A stretch of 15,646 bases of DNA from positions 1-15,646 of the forward strand of contig CAXMOL010000205.1 in NCBI GenBank assembly GCA_964194935.1, given 5' to 3'. Under the pieces are notes generated by a model, which was given only the letters and a program-made list of their open reading frames with translations, made no database searches and was not told the DNA's origin. The position numbers and the translations under genes were made by a program. Of the stretch, positions 6,016 through 12,805 are shown one piece after another (within the stretch, counting starts at the first letter, position 1; each line of letters starts with the position of its first letter). The DNA is from JACZWZ01 sp964194935. GTDB taxonomy: Bacteria > Actinomycetota > Acidimicrobiia > Spongiisociales > UBA11373.

Positions 6016-7562
6016 ATGTCCCAGCCCGAGTCCCCGACCGCCAGGATGTGACCTCCGAGCGTGCCGACCACGATCATGCCGTTGGATGCGACCGCCGGAG
6101 AACCGAGGATGGAGGCACCGCTCTCGGGTCCCCAGTTGCAGAAACCAGACTCGGTGTGTTCGAGAGGAAAGGCACCGTTGCCTTCGGCATCGCCCAGGTA
6201 GATGTCCCACGCCTTGGCGCGAGTCTGGAGATTCACGGCATACAGCCCGCCGTCGTGGCGGGCCAGGTAGGCGATGCTGGCGTCATTGCCGTCGTCATCG
6301 GTGCCATTGTTGATGACCGGCGACGGCCATTGCGGGTAGCAGTACGCGCCGACCTCGACCGACCACAAGGTGTCCCCCTGAAGGCGGTCCACCACCACCA
6401 ACTCGTTCCCGTACCCGGCGCCGAATACGACGTAGTCACCGGCGATGGCGGGTGAAGATCGCAGGTTCGACCACTGGCCGGCCTTGAGGCCGGCGATGTC
6501 CTCAGATGCCCAGATCTCCTCGCCGGTCTCCAGGTCCAATGCCCGCAAAGCCGGATCCGAGGTCAGGCCATCGCGGGTGATGCCAAGAATGAGCATCGAG
6601 CCGGCCACGGTCGGAGCCGTGGATACCTCCGCTTTTCCCGCTCCGGGGCGCACTGCGAGCTGTTCAATTCTCCACACTGTCTGTCCGTCGAGGTTCAGAG
6701 CGATGACGTCGCCAAACTCGCTTGCCGCATAGATGTGCTCGCCATCCGAGGACACCCCTCCCCGGATGGCTCCGTTGAGACGCGGCGCGGCGGCTCCCCA
6801 CCTCTTGGCGCCTGATCGGACGTCGTATGCGGTTATCACGCCGTTGAGGTCACCAACGAAGACGACGTCTTCGCCGTTTTCGTCTTTCAGGAACAACGGA
6901 TCGCCCAAGACTCCGACCCCGAGGTCGTCGGTCCACAGCAACGTTCCGTCCCGAGCACTCAGTGCCCACACGCGCCCTTCGTCGCCGACCCCGACCACGG
7001 TGCCGTTGGAGACCGCGACGCTGTTCACGTCCAGTTCGGTCGTATACAGCCAGCGCTGGGCCCCGGTGCGGAGGTCAAGGGAGTAGATGCCGTCGCGTCG
7101 ATCGCCGGTGAATTGGACCACTCCCGCACTACCCACGAAGACTGCCCCGTCTTCCACGACCGGGTTGTTACGCCATCCACTGAGTCCTATCTCGACTTCC
7201 CACATGATCTCGGGGTCGGTGATTTGAGGGACGCTCAGACAGCCGGTTCGTTCGACTCCGCCCTGGAACATGGTCCATTCCTCGACCAGGGTCGGGCAGT
7301 CGAGACTTACGTCGGCGGGCTCGGCGCCGCTGCTCTCAATCGCCGTTGGCGTGAGCAAGGTGGGAACCGTTGTGTCGTTGAGTACACGCTCCGCGGCCAC
7401 GACCCCGTCGACATCGCGAAAGCCGAACCACCACACCGAGATGGCCACGGCGATGACAGCCATCGTGAGCAGTACCCACCGCGTCGGGTCCGGCCCGCGA
7501 TCGGAGAAGGCGATGTCTCGGTGGCCTTCCCCGAGAAAGCTGACGTACTGGCGGCGCGCCAT
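6012..7562 (-). CDS. Membrane-anchored PQQ-like beta-propeller repeat protein
   Basis: 516 residues from ATG 7562. A basic cytoplasmic N-terminus precedes one membrane segment at about 28-46 (RWVLLTMAVIAVAISVWWF); the rest is expected outside. A variable linker (50-95) leads to EEWTMFQGGVERTG, the opening seen in BamB/PQQ-propeller proteins. At least seven blade-like repeats follow, of the form G-x-(V/I)-x-A-L-(D/N)-x-x-(T/D)-G-x-x-x-W (for example about 192-210 and 237-255), fitting an eight-bladed propeller. The PQQ-dehydrogenase catalytic residues are not evident, so a binding or scaffold role is likely. The frame is open to ATG 7637, but the MARRQ start puts the membrane segment at the expected place. 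A TAACCT hexamer lies 11 nt upstream. Its stop overlaps the lipoprotein stop in a shared CTAG. Confidence 0.82.
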   Translation of the reverse strand: MARRQYVSFLGEGHRDIAFSDRGPDPTRWVLLTMAVIAVAISVWWFGFRDVDGVVAAERVLNDTTVPTLLTPTAIESSGAEPADVSLDCPTLVEEWTMFQGGVERTGCLSVPQITDPEIMWEVEIGLSGWRNNPVVEDGAVFVGSAGVVQFTGDRRDGIYSLDLRTGAQRWLYTTELDVNSVAVSNGTVVGVGDEGRVWALSARDGTLLWTDDLGVGVLGDPLFLKDENGEDVVFVGDLNGVITAYDVRSGAKRWGAAAPRLNGAIRGGVSSDGEHIYAASEFGDVIALNLDGQTVWRIEQLAVRPGAGKAEVSTAPTVAGSMLILGITRDGLTSDPALRALDLETGEEIWASEDIAGLKAGQWSNLRSSPAIAGDYVVFGAGYGNELVVVDRLQGDTLWSVEVGAYCYPQWPSPVINNGTDDDGNDASIAYLARHDGGLYAVNLQTRAKAWDIYLGDAEGNGAFPLEHTESGFCNWGPESGASILGSPAVASNGMIVVGTLGGHILAVGDSGWDI

Positions 7563-7573
7563 GGGCAGCGTTG

Positions 7574-7579
7574 AGGTTA
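7574..7579 (-). promoter_or_regulatory. Putative -10 box for the beta-propeller gene
   Basis: TAACCT on the minus strand ends 11 nt before ATG 7562, leaving a short leader of about 4 nt. This is the weakest of the set. It is divergent from the PolX promoter in the 95-bp spacer. Confidence 0.3.
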
Positions 7580-7645
7580 GAGCTGATAAAGAGTTGTGTT
7601 GGTGAGCCAACAGCGCCGGTAATCGCAACCCGGGCATCGTCTTCG

Positions 7646-7651
7646 TATTCT
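7646..7651 (+). promoter_or_regulatory. Putative -10 box for polX, supporting a leaderless GTG start
   Basis: TATTCT ends 6 nt before GTG 7658. The bpa gene has the identical hexamer at the identical distance. Upstream in-frame ATG 7571 lies in front of this box and would add 29 residues lacking family similarity. Confidence 0.55.
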
Positions 7652-7657
7652 CCTGGT

Positions 7658-9394
7658 GTGGTCTCCAACGACGAGGTGGCTTCGCACCTCTATGAACTAG
7701 CCAAGCTCACGACCCTGGCCGAGGGCAACAGCAATGCCTTTCGGGTGCGCGCCTACGAAACAGCAGCGCGCGAGGTCGAAGGTCATCCACAGCCGGTATC
7801 TGAGATGTCGACGTCGGCGCTTACCGAACTGCGTGGGGTCGGCACCAGTACCGCCAAGAAGATCCGTGAGTTGGTCGACGGCGGTCGTATCGAACGCTTG
7901 GAGGAACTGCGCTCGGAATTCCCGCCGGAGTTTGTCGAGATGACCCGAGTTCCGGGAGTCGGTCCCAAGACGGCCGTCCTACTGCGTGACGAGCTCGGTG
8001 TGAATTCGGTGGAGGACTTGCGCGGCGCCCTTGCTCGTCAGGAGTTGAGAGACCTTCCCAGGATGGGTGCCAAAACCGAGGAGAAGATCGGTAGGTCGTT
8101 GGACCGCCTTGGCGAAGGAGAGAAGAGAACACCGATCATTGATGCGATGAGGGTGGCCCGTGATGTTTCCGGAGCCCTGGCCGCAGTCCCTGGAGTGGTC
8201 ATTGCAGAGCCGATGGGCAGCCTGCGGCGATTCCGAGAGACGACTGGCGATGTCGATGTGATCGTTGCTACCAGCGGCGACCCAGAGGATGTCATGAAGC
8301 GCCTTGTGGAGTTACCGCTGGTGCGTGATGTTCTGGGGTATGGGCCACGTAAGACGTCGATCGTCACTGCCGCCGGGCTCCAGATAGATGTTCGGGTGGT
8401 GCGGCCAGACCAATACGGCTCTGCTCAGATGTACTTCACGGGTTCAAAGGCTCACAACATCAGGTTGCGGCAAATGGCGATCGATCGGGGCTGGGTACTC
8501 AACGAGTACGCCTTGGCCGAGGCCGACACCGAGCGGGTCATTGCCTCCGTCACCGAAGAAGACGTCTACAAGGCGTTTGACCTCCCTTGGATCGCCCCCG
8601 AGATGCGCGAGGACACCGGAGAGATCGAAACCGCGCTTGCCGGAGAACTGCCGACACTTGTATCGGAAGAAGACCTCCTCGGCGATCTGCACGTGCACAC
8701 GTCGCTGAGCGGCGATGGCCGTGACGATCTCGCTGTGATGGTCGAAGCAGCAAAACGGCGCGGCTACACCTATCTGGCGATCACCGACCACGCTGAGGAC
8801 CTCTCCATCAATGGTGCATCGCGCACGCAGATGCTGAAGCAGAGGGGTCGAATCGAAGAGTTCCGCAAGAAGAACCGCAAGATGTTCTTGCTCCACGGTG
8901 CCGAACTGAACATCGGTCGCGACGGAACCATCGACTACGACCCCGAGTTCTTGGCCGGATTCGATTGGGGAGTGGCCAGCGTCCACTCCCACTTCGACCT
9001 ACCCAAGGCTGAGCAGACGGAGCGGGTGATTGCCGCAATGCGCAACCCGGCGGTGAACATCATCGGCCATCTGACCGGTCGCCGCATTGGTAAGCGCCCC
9101 GGGATCGACCTCGACTTCGATGCGGTCTTGACTGCGGCAGAGGAGACCGCATGCGGCATCGAGATCAACTCTCATCTGGATCGACTCGACGCCCCCGCAG
9201 AGGTACTACGTCTGGCAAGCGAGAGAGATGTTGTGTTTGTGATCGACACGGACGCACACGACGCAACCGAACTCGCCAATTCCCGGTGGGGCGTGCGTCT
9301 TGCCCGGCGCGGCTGGGTCGACCGGGATCGGGTCGCCAATACCTGGGACCGTGATCGATTCCTGGAGTGGAGTCGGGCAAAGAGGGAGCGTTGA
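7658..9394 (+). CDS. polX: DNA polymerase/3'-5' exonuclease PolX (family X with PHP domain)
   Basis: A 578-residue bacterial PolX, a gap-filling repair polymerase with a metal-dependent 3'-5' exonuclease in the PHP domain. From the N-terminus: the 8-kDa-like helical domain, with helix-hairpin-helix loops near 58-64 (LRGVGTS), 97-103 (RVPGVGP) and 134-140 (LPRMGAK); the nucleotidyltransferase palm with GSLRRFRETTGDVDVIV (187-203), giving Asp198 and Asp200, and the third Asp244 (LQIDVRVV); then PHP metal-binding blocks DLHVHTSLSGDG (343-354), ITDHAED (375-381), GAELNIG (414-420), HSH (443-445), HLTGR (471-475) and IDTDAHD (529-535). No catalytic residue appears missing and the length is normal. 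GTG 7658 is preferred over ATG 7571, which would add 29 residues in front of the -10 box. It is monocistronic; a 71-bp spacer follows. Confidence 0.95.
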   Translation: MVSNDEVASHLYELAKLTTLAEGNSNAFRVRAYETAAREVEGHPQPVSEMSTSALTELRGVGTSTAKKIRELVDGGRIERLEELRSEFPPEFVEMTRVPGVGPKTAVLLRDELGVNSVEDLRGALARQELRDLPRMGAKTEEKIGRSLDRLGEGEKRTPIIDAMRVARDVSGALAAVPGVVIAEPMGSLRRFRETTGDVDVIVATSGDPEDVMKRLVELPLVRDVLGYGPRKTSIVTAAGLQIDVRVVRPDQYGSAQMYFTGSKAHNIRLRQMAIDRGWVLNEYALAEADTERVIASVTEEDVYKAFDLPWIAPEMREDTGEIETALAGELPTLVSEEDLLGDLHVHTSLSGDGRDDLAVMVEAAKRRGYTYLAITDHAEDLSINGASRTQMLKQRGRIEEFRKKNRKMFLLHGAELNIGRDGTIDYDPEFLAGFDWGVASVHSHFDLPKAEQTERVIAAMRNPAVNIIGHLTGRRIGKRPGIDLDFDAVLTAAEETACGIEINSHLDRLDAPAEVLRLASERDVVFVIDTDAHDATELANSRWGVRLARRGWVDRDRVANTWDRDRFLEWSRAKRER

Positions 9395-9453
9395 GCGGGA
9401 ATGTCGTCGGTCGTCAGCCAGAATTTGCACGGTTCGGGTGAGGGCCATCGTTG

Positions 9454-9459
9454 TACGCT
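9454..9459 (+). promoter_or_regulatory. Putative -10 box for the NTF2-NYN-DDAH operon
   Basis: TACGCT ends 6 nt before ATG 9466. The 71-bp spacer after polX shows no Shine-Dalgarno sequence at this ATG, fitting a leaderless operon head. No convincing -35 box is seen. Confidence 0.5.
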
Positions 9460-9465
9460 TGATTC

Positions 9466-9834
9466 ATGGCGAACCTCACAGAAGCCATCGTCGGGGATTG
9501 GCTCGATCGATACATCCAAGCGTGGCATACCTACGATGAGACACAGATCGGAGACCTCTTTACCGAAGACGCCAGCTACTGCTACCGCCCCGGCGACGAA
9601 CCGGTCGTGGGTCGGGAGGAGATCGTGGAGAGTTGGCGGGAGGAAACTGATCCTCCTGGCACCTGGCAGGCCGAGTACTCGCCGTGGCTGGTGGAGGGCG
9701 ATCGTGCCATTGCGACGGGTTGGACCCAGTACACCCCGGGTCAGAGGTATTGGAACATGTTTCAGCTGGTCTTCCTTGACGGGAAGTGCAGCTCATTTAC
9801 CGAGTGGTACATGACGCCACGCGAGGAGGACTGA
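9466..9834 (+). CDS. NTF2-like / SnoaL-like domain protein
   Basis: A 122-residue single-domain protein. The start (WLDRYIQAWHTYDETQIGDLFTEDASYCYRP, described as blocks near 12-42) has the usual NTF2/SnoaL shape: a helix with W and Y, then L-F-x-x-D-A. Next come VVGREEIVESW and a run of beta strands ending in FTEWYMTPR. Members of this fold are cone-shaped cytoplasmic proteins that may be enzymes, binding proteins or dimerisation modules. The fold alone does not give a function. It leads a three-gene operon: the NYN-LOTUS gene starts one base after this stop, and that gene's Shine-Dalgarno sequence lies inside the end of this one. A link to RNA processing or arginine-derivative metabolism is only guilt by association. 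Confidence 0.8.
   Translation: MANLTEAIVGDWLDRYIQAWHTYDETQIGDLFTEDASYCYRPGDEPVVGREEIVESWREETDPPGTWQAEYSPWLVEGDRAIATGWTQYTPGQRYWNMFQLVFLDGKCSSFTEWYMTPREED
9823..9828 (+). promoter_or_regulatory. Shine-Dalgarno site of the NYN-LOTUS gene
   Basis: GAGGAGGA-type purine run (core AGGAGG) 7 nt before ATG 9836, inside the last codons of the NTF2-like gene. It is the strongest ribosome site in the window and contrasts with the operon heads, which have none. Confidence 0.75.
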
Positions 9835-9835
9835 G

Positions 9836-10867
9836 ATGGAATCGCCCGAAGATCGGATAGCGCTGTTCCTCGATTTCGAGAACCTCGCCATAGGGGCTCG
9901 CGAGGATCTCGGCGGATTTCAGTTCGACCTGCGACCTGTGGCCGATGCCTTGGCCGAGCGGGGTCGTGTCGTGGTGCGTCGTGCGTATGGGGATTGGAAT
10001 CTCTTTGCGGATTTCCGCGGAATGTTGTCTGAACATCATGTCGAGATGATCGAGATTCCGCAGCGAATCCACGGACCTCGCAAGAACGCGGCGGATATCA
10101 AGATGGCCGTCGACGCGATCGAGTTGTCCTTTGAGCGCGACTACATAACGACGTTCGTCCTCGCAACCGGCGACAGTGACTTCACCCCGCTGGTGCACAA
10201 GTTGCGTGAACTCAACAAGCGTGTCGTCGGCATCGGCCTGCGCGACAGCACGTCCAAGCTGCTTCCGGCGGCCTGTGACGAATTCTTGTTCTACGACTCG
10301 TTGGATGGAGTTGAGGCTCCGCAGAAACGTCGGCGTCGCAAGGCGGCAGATGTGGACATCGAGATCGAGGCGGTGCCGGACCGGGATCACGCCTCGCTGG
10401 AGCAACTCGTGACCCAGACGTTGTCGGGACTGCAGCGATCCGGCGATGGAGTCGTTCTCGCCTCTCGGCTGAAGCGCGCCATCATCCGCAAAGATCCGAC
10501 ATTCAGCGAGGCCGACTACGGCTTCCGTGCGTTTGGGGAGTTGCTGCGCAACCTGGCCTCTAAGGGAACCGTAGAACTCACCGAGGGGCCGGCGCGCGGT
10601 GATCCCGAGGTGACTTTCAAGCAGCGTGGTGGGCATGAGGAGACGGGATTCGATCTGCTGCTGAAGGTGGTTACCAATTCCAAGGGGTCCACCATTCCAC
10701 TATCGGGAATAAAGGATGCGATTCGCAAAGTCGAACCCGGGTTCAGCGAGAAGGACTACGGATATCGCGGATTCCTCCAATTCTCTCGGGCCGCAGAGAC
10801 TCGCGGTTTGATCACGATGGAGTGGTCCGATGATGCAGAGGACTACCTCGTCGGTGTCGGTGGTTGA
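9836..10867 (+). CDS. NYN-domain putative RNase with two OST-HTH/LOTUS domains
   Basis: 343 residues, three domains. The N-terminal NYN/LabA-like PIN-fold domain (about 6-155) has its acidic residues at Asp13 (FLDFENL), Asp87 (NAADIKMAVDA) and Asp113/Asp115 (ATGDSDFTPLV), so metal-dependent ribonuclease activity is plausible. A basic linker, QKRRRRK (163-169), could bind nucleic acid. Two OST-HTH/LOTUS winged-helix domains follow at about 187-250 and 272-338. Both share the block F-S-E-x-D-Y-G-(F/Y)-R-(A/G)-F, so they are likely internal duplicates. LOTUS domains are known RNA binders. The layout is like that of other NYN-LOTUS proteins, and of eukaryotic MARF1 in domain content. The start is fixed by AGGAGG 7 nt upstream. 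The stop lies inside the downstream gene's N-terminus. RNA target unknown. Confidence 0.9.
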   Translation: MESPEDRIALFLDFENLAIGAREDLGGFQFDLRPVADALAERGRVVVRRAYGDWNLFADFRGMLSEHHVEMIEIPQRIHGPRKNAADIKMAVDAIELSFERDYITTFVLATGDSDFTPLVHKLRELNKRVVGIGLRDSTSKLLPAACDEFLFYDSLDGVEAPQKRRRRKAADVDIEIEAVPDRDHASLEQLVTQTLSGLQRSGDGVVLASRLKRAIIRKDPTFSEADYGFRAFGELLRNLASKGTVELTEGPARGDPEVTFKQRGGHEETGFDLLLKVVTNSKGSTIPLSGIKDAIRKVEPGFSEKDYGYRGFLQFSRAAETRGLITMEWSDDAEDYLVGVGG

Positions 10868-11633
10868 CCGCCCGCTGGCACTGATACGCGGAGTCGCCCG
10901 GTCCTTTTCGTCGGCGGTGACTACGTCTCCACCCGAATCTCCACTGTCGGCCGATCTTGCTGCCGCGCAGCACGCCGCCTACGTTGCCGCGCTTGAGGTG
11001 GGGGGATATGCAACGGTGGAAATCGACACCGACGAGGCCTTTCCGGACTGTTGCTTTATCGAGGATGCAGCTGTCGTACTTGGGGAGAATGCCCTGGTGA
11101 CCAGGCCGGGGCATCCGTCACGCCGTGGGGAGGCGGATGGGGTGGCGGCGATTCTGGGTGGATATGTCCGGCTGCATCACGCCACAGCACCGGCGACCAT
11201 AGACGGGGGCGACGTGATGGTTCTCGGTTCTCGAGTCTTCGTCGGGCTGAGCCAGCGCACCAATGTTGCCGGGGCTGAGGCGATTGCAGACATTGCCGAC
11301 CCGCAAGGAATGTCCGTGGACATGGTTCCCGTCGGTTCGGTGCTCCACCTCAAATCGGGGTTGTCGGGGCTCGACGACTCGACGGTGTTGTGGCATCGGC
11401 GTGCATGCGAGCGGGACGAACTGACCGGGCTCCGGGTCATTGAGATCGAAGAGGACGATCCGGAGGCCGCAAATGTGGTGCGACTGGCCGATGGGCGCAT
11501 CCTGGTAACCGAGCACCATGGAAGAACCCGCGCCGCGATCGAGGCCGCTGGTTTCGACACTGTTGCAGTAGACGTCTCGGAGATCGCCAGGGCAGACGGC
11601 GGCCTCACCTGCATGTCGATCAGGCTCAGGTAG
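10830..11633 (+). CDS. DDAH-like amidinohydrolase (dimethylarginine dimethylaminohydrolase family)
   Basis: 267 residues of the guanidino-group-modifying (pentein) superfamily, DDAH branch, which hydrolyses N-methylated arginines to citrulline and methylamines. Seen in order: PDCCFIEDAAVV (the substrate-binding F-x-E-D block), ATIDGGDVMVLGSRVFVGLSQRTN, the histidine block VLHLKSGLSGLDD, and the C-terminal nucleophile in GGLTCMSIRL. All main active-site residues (Glu/Asp, His, Cys) are present. ATG 10830 overlaps the NYN gene by 38 nt and has GGAG 7 nt before it. Later starts at ATG 10833, GTG 10854 or GTG 10860 would give more family-like N-termini. Substrate could instead be another guanidino compound. 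Third gene of the operon; a 33-bp spacer then leads to bpa. Confidence 0.87.
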   Translation: MMQRTTSSVSVVDRPLALIRGVARSFSSAVTTSPPESPLSADLAAAQHAAYVAALEVGGYATVEIDTDEAFPDCCFIEDAAVVLGENALVTRPGHPSRRGEADGVAAILGGYVRLHHATAPATIDGGDVMVLGSRVFVGLSQRTNVAGAEAIADIADPQGMSVDMVPVGSVLHLKSGLSGLDDSTVLWHRRACERDELTGLRVIEIEEDDPEAANVVRLADGRILVTEHHGRTRAAIEAAGFDTVAVDVSEIARADGGLTCMSIRLR

Positions 11634-11654
11634 GGGTATGACGCCCGGTCGTCG

Positions 11655-11660
11655 TATTCT
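11655..11660 (+). promoter_or_regulatory. Putative -10 box for bpa
   Basis: TATTCT ends 6 nt before ATG 11667, identical in sequence and spacing to polX. It lies in the 33-bp spacer after the DDAH gene, suggesting bpa has its own leaderless transcript. Confidence 0.5.
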
Positions 11661-11666
11661 CAGACC

Positions 11667-12140
11667 ATGACTGAAGAGCCGACCACTGAAGAACCGGACG
11701 CCGCCGAGGGCACCCAGCTAGTTGCAGACGAGGGCGCCCAGGCCGCTTCGTTTATCCAGGCGCCCAAACTGATGCGCATCGCGTCGATGACGAGGGCGCT
11801 ACTCGACGAGATCCGGCAATCCCCGCTCGATGAAGCCGGTCGAGCGCGACTGATCGAGATTCATGCCCGCTCGCTGCAGGAGATGCAAGAAGTGCTGAGC
11901 GAGGATCTACAGCAGGAGATGAACGAGATGTTCCTCCCGGTGTCGAGCGAGACCGCTACCGAGTCTGAGCTGCGACTCGTTCAGGCGCAGCTGGTCGGCT
12001 GGCTCGAAGGCCTTTTCGCAGGAATCCAGGCGTCACTGTGGAGTCAGCAGGCATCGGCCGCCAACCAGCTGCAGGAGATGCAGATGCGGGCGATCGAAGC
12101 GCAGAGCAGACCCACCGAACGCCCGGGTCAGTACCTCTAG
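11667..12140 (+). CDS. bpa: Bacterial proteasome activator Bpa (DUF2587 family)
   Basis: 157 residues matching the ATP-independent ring activator of the actinobacterial 20S proteasome (Rv3780-type). An acidic disordered N-terminus (1-30) precedes the helical core LMRIASMTRALLDEIRQ (35-51), HARSLQEMQEVLSEDLQQEM (66-85), ELRLVQAQLVGWLEGLFAGIQ (101-121) and WSQQASAANQLQEM (125-138). The C-terminus ends in GQYL (154-157), the proteasome-docking tail with penultimate tyrosine shared with the Mpa/ARC ATPase. In mycobacteria Bpa opens the core gate and feeds unfolded or damaged proteins to it without ATP. This gene predicts prcA/prcB elsewhere in the genome; none lies in the window. Leaderless start, monocistronic, stop two bases from the convergent cyclophilin stop. 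Confidence 0.93.
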   Translation: MTEEPTTEEPDAAEGTQLVADEGAQAASFIQAPKLMRIASMTRALLDEIRQSPLDEAGRARLIEIHARSLQEMQEVLSEDLQQEMNEMFLPVSSETATESELRLVQAQLVGWLEGLFAGIQASLWSQQASAANQLQEMQMRAIEAQSRPTERPGQYL

Positions 12141-12142
12141 CG

Positions 12143-12646
12143 TCAGACCCCGGTCACGGTGATCGAGTTGATCACCGGTTCTTCCTTCGGATGGTCTTGA
12201 TGGTCGGTGTCTAGTGCGGCAATGGCGTCGACGACTTCGATTCCGTCGGTGACCTTTCCGAAGATCGTGTAGTTGTGGGGCAGGCCGTAGTCCTTATGCA
12301 TGATGAAGAACTGGCTGCCGTTGGTGTTGGGCCCCGAATTGGCCATGGCCATGGTGCCCCGCTCGTAGCTGCCCGGGCCTTCCAGCTCATCACGGAACTT
12401 GTAGCCGGCGCCGCCGCGGCCGGTCCCGGTCGGGTCGCCGCCTTGGAGCATGAAGCCCGGAATGACCCTGTGGAAGATCACGCCGTCGTAGAAGCCTTTG
12501 CCTGCGAGGAACAGAAAGCTGTTTACCGCCAGAGGTGAATCAGCGGGGAAGAACTCGACTGTGATGTCGCCGAGAGTGGTGTGCAGGGTGGCGCCGTAAG
12601 CGCCATCGAGGTCGATCGTGAGATCGGGGGCGGAATCGAACTGCAT
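12143..12646 (-). CDS. Cyclophilin-type peptidyl-prolyl cis-trans isomerase
   Basis: 167 residues, cytoplasmic (no signal peptide), speeding proline isomerisation during protein folding. The cyclophilin core is complete: VIFHRVIPGFMLQGGDPTGTG (56-76) with catalytic Arg60, Phe65 and Gln68; RGTMAMANSGPNTNGSQFFI (96-115) with Gln112 and Phe113; and PHNYTIFGKV (123-132). The aromatic/His at the substrate pocket near 124 is His in place of the Trp of human CypA, common in bacterial members. It begins at ATG 12646 with GAAAGG about 10 nt upstream and a TACTCT box 33 nt upstream, so this mRNA has a normal leader with a ribosome site, unlike most operon heads here. It ends two bases from the bpa stop. 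Confidence 0.93.
   Translation of the reverse strand: MQFDSAPDLTIDLDGAYGATLHTTLGDITVEFFPADSPLAVNSFLFLAGKGFYDGVIFHRVIPGFMLQGGDPTGTGRGGAGYKFRDELEGPGSYERGTMAMANSGPNTNGSQFFIMHKDYGLPHNYTIFGKVTDGIEVVDAIAALDTDHQDHPKEEPVINSITVTGV
12157..12187 (+). terminator. Possible intrinsic terminator of bpa, inside the cyclophilin gene
   Basis: A perfect 8-bp hairpin, CGGTGATC (12157-12164) with GATCACCG (12170-12177), loop GAGTT, starts 17 nt past the bpa stop and is followed by a partly T-rich run (GTTCTTCCTT). It lies within the last codons of the opposite-strand cyclophilin gene. The T tract is weak, so it is a candidate only. Confidence 0.4.
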
Positions 12647-12679
12647 GAGCGGACGGCCTTTCAGGTGGGACGGGCAGGG

Positions 12680-12685
12680 AGAGTA
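12680..12685 (-). promoter_or_regulatory. Putative -10 box for the cyclophilin gene
   Basis: TACTCT on the minus strand lies 33 nt before ATG 12646. It would give a leader of about 26 nt that includes the GAAAGG ribosome site. The rest of the 12647-12749 spacer is AT-rich near 12705-12755 and shows no gene. Confidence 0.35.
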
Positions 12686-12749
12686 GCCCTAAGGGTGTTG
12701 TTGCCCGGAAATTGACATGAATCACACCCGTGTTACCGAGTTTCTAAAT

Positions 12750-12786
12750 GACAAAATCGTCTTACGTGCATTTCGGCACGTAAGAC
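12750..12786 (-). terminator. Intrinsic terminator of the acyl-CoA dehydrogenase gene
   Basis: A perfect 11-bp inverted repeat, GTCTTACGTGC (12759-12769) with GCACGTAAGAC (12776-12786), loop ATTTCG on the plus strand. Read on the minus strand it is followed by GATTTTGTCATTT, a U-rich tail. It starts about 20 nt after the dehydrogenase stop (12806). On the plus strand no T run follows, so it works for the minus strand only. Confidence 0.7.
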
Positions 12787-12805
12787 CACCTCAGATGGCG
12801 CAGAT

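Noticed and set aside
5149..6210. 353-codon open frame on the minus strand across the S41-fold lipoprotein
   Set aside because: Arg/His-rich composition typical of an antisense shadow in GC-rich DNA; the plus-strand frame has a lipobox and S41 blocks.
12712..12735. TTGACA with a possible -10 (TTACCG) on the plus strand, suggesting a small RNA gene ending at the 12759-12786 hairpin
   Set aside because: The -10 match is poor and no T run follows the hairpin on the plus strand; the U-rich tail is on the minus strand, where it serves the dehydrogenase gene.
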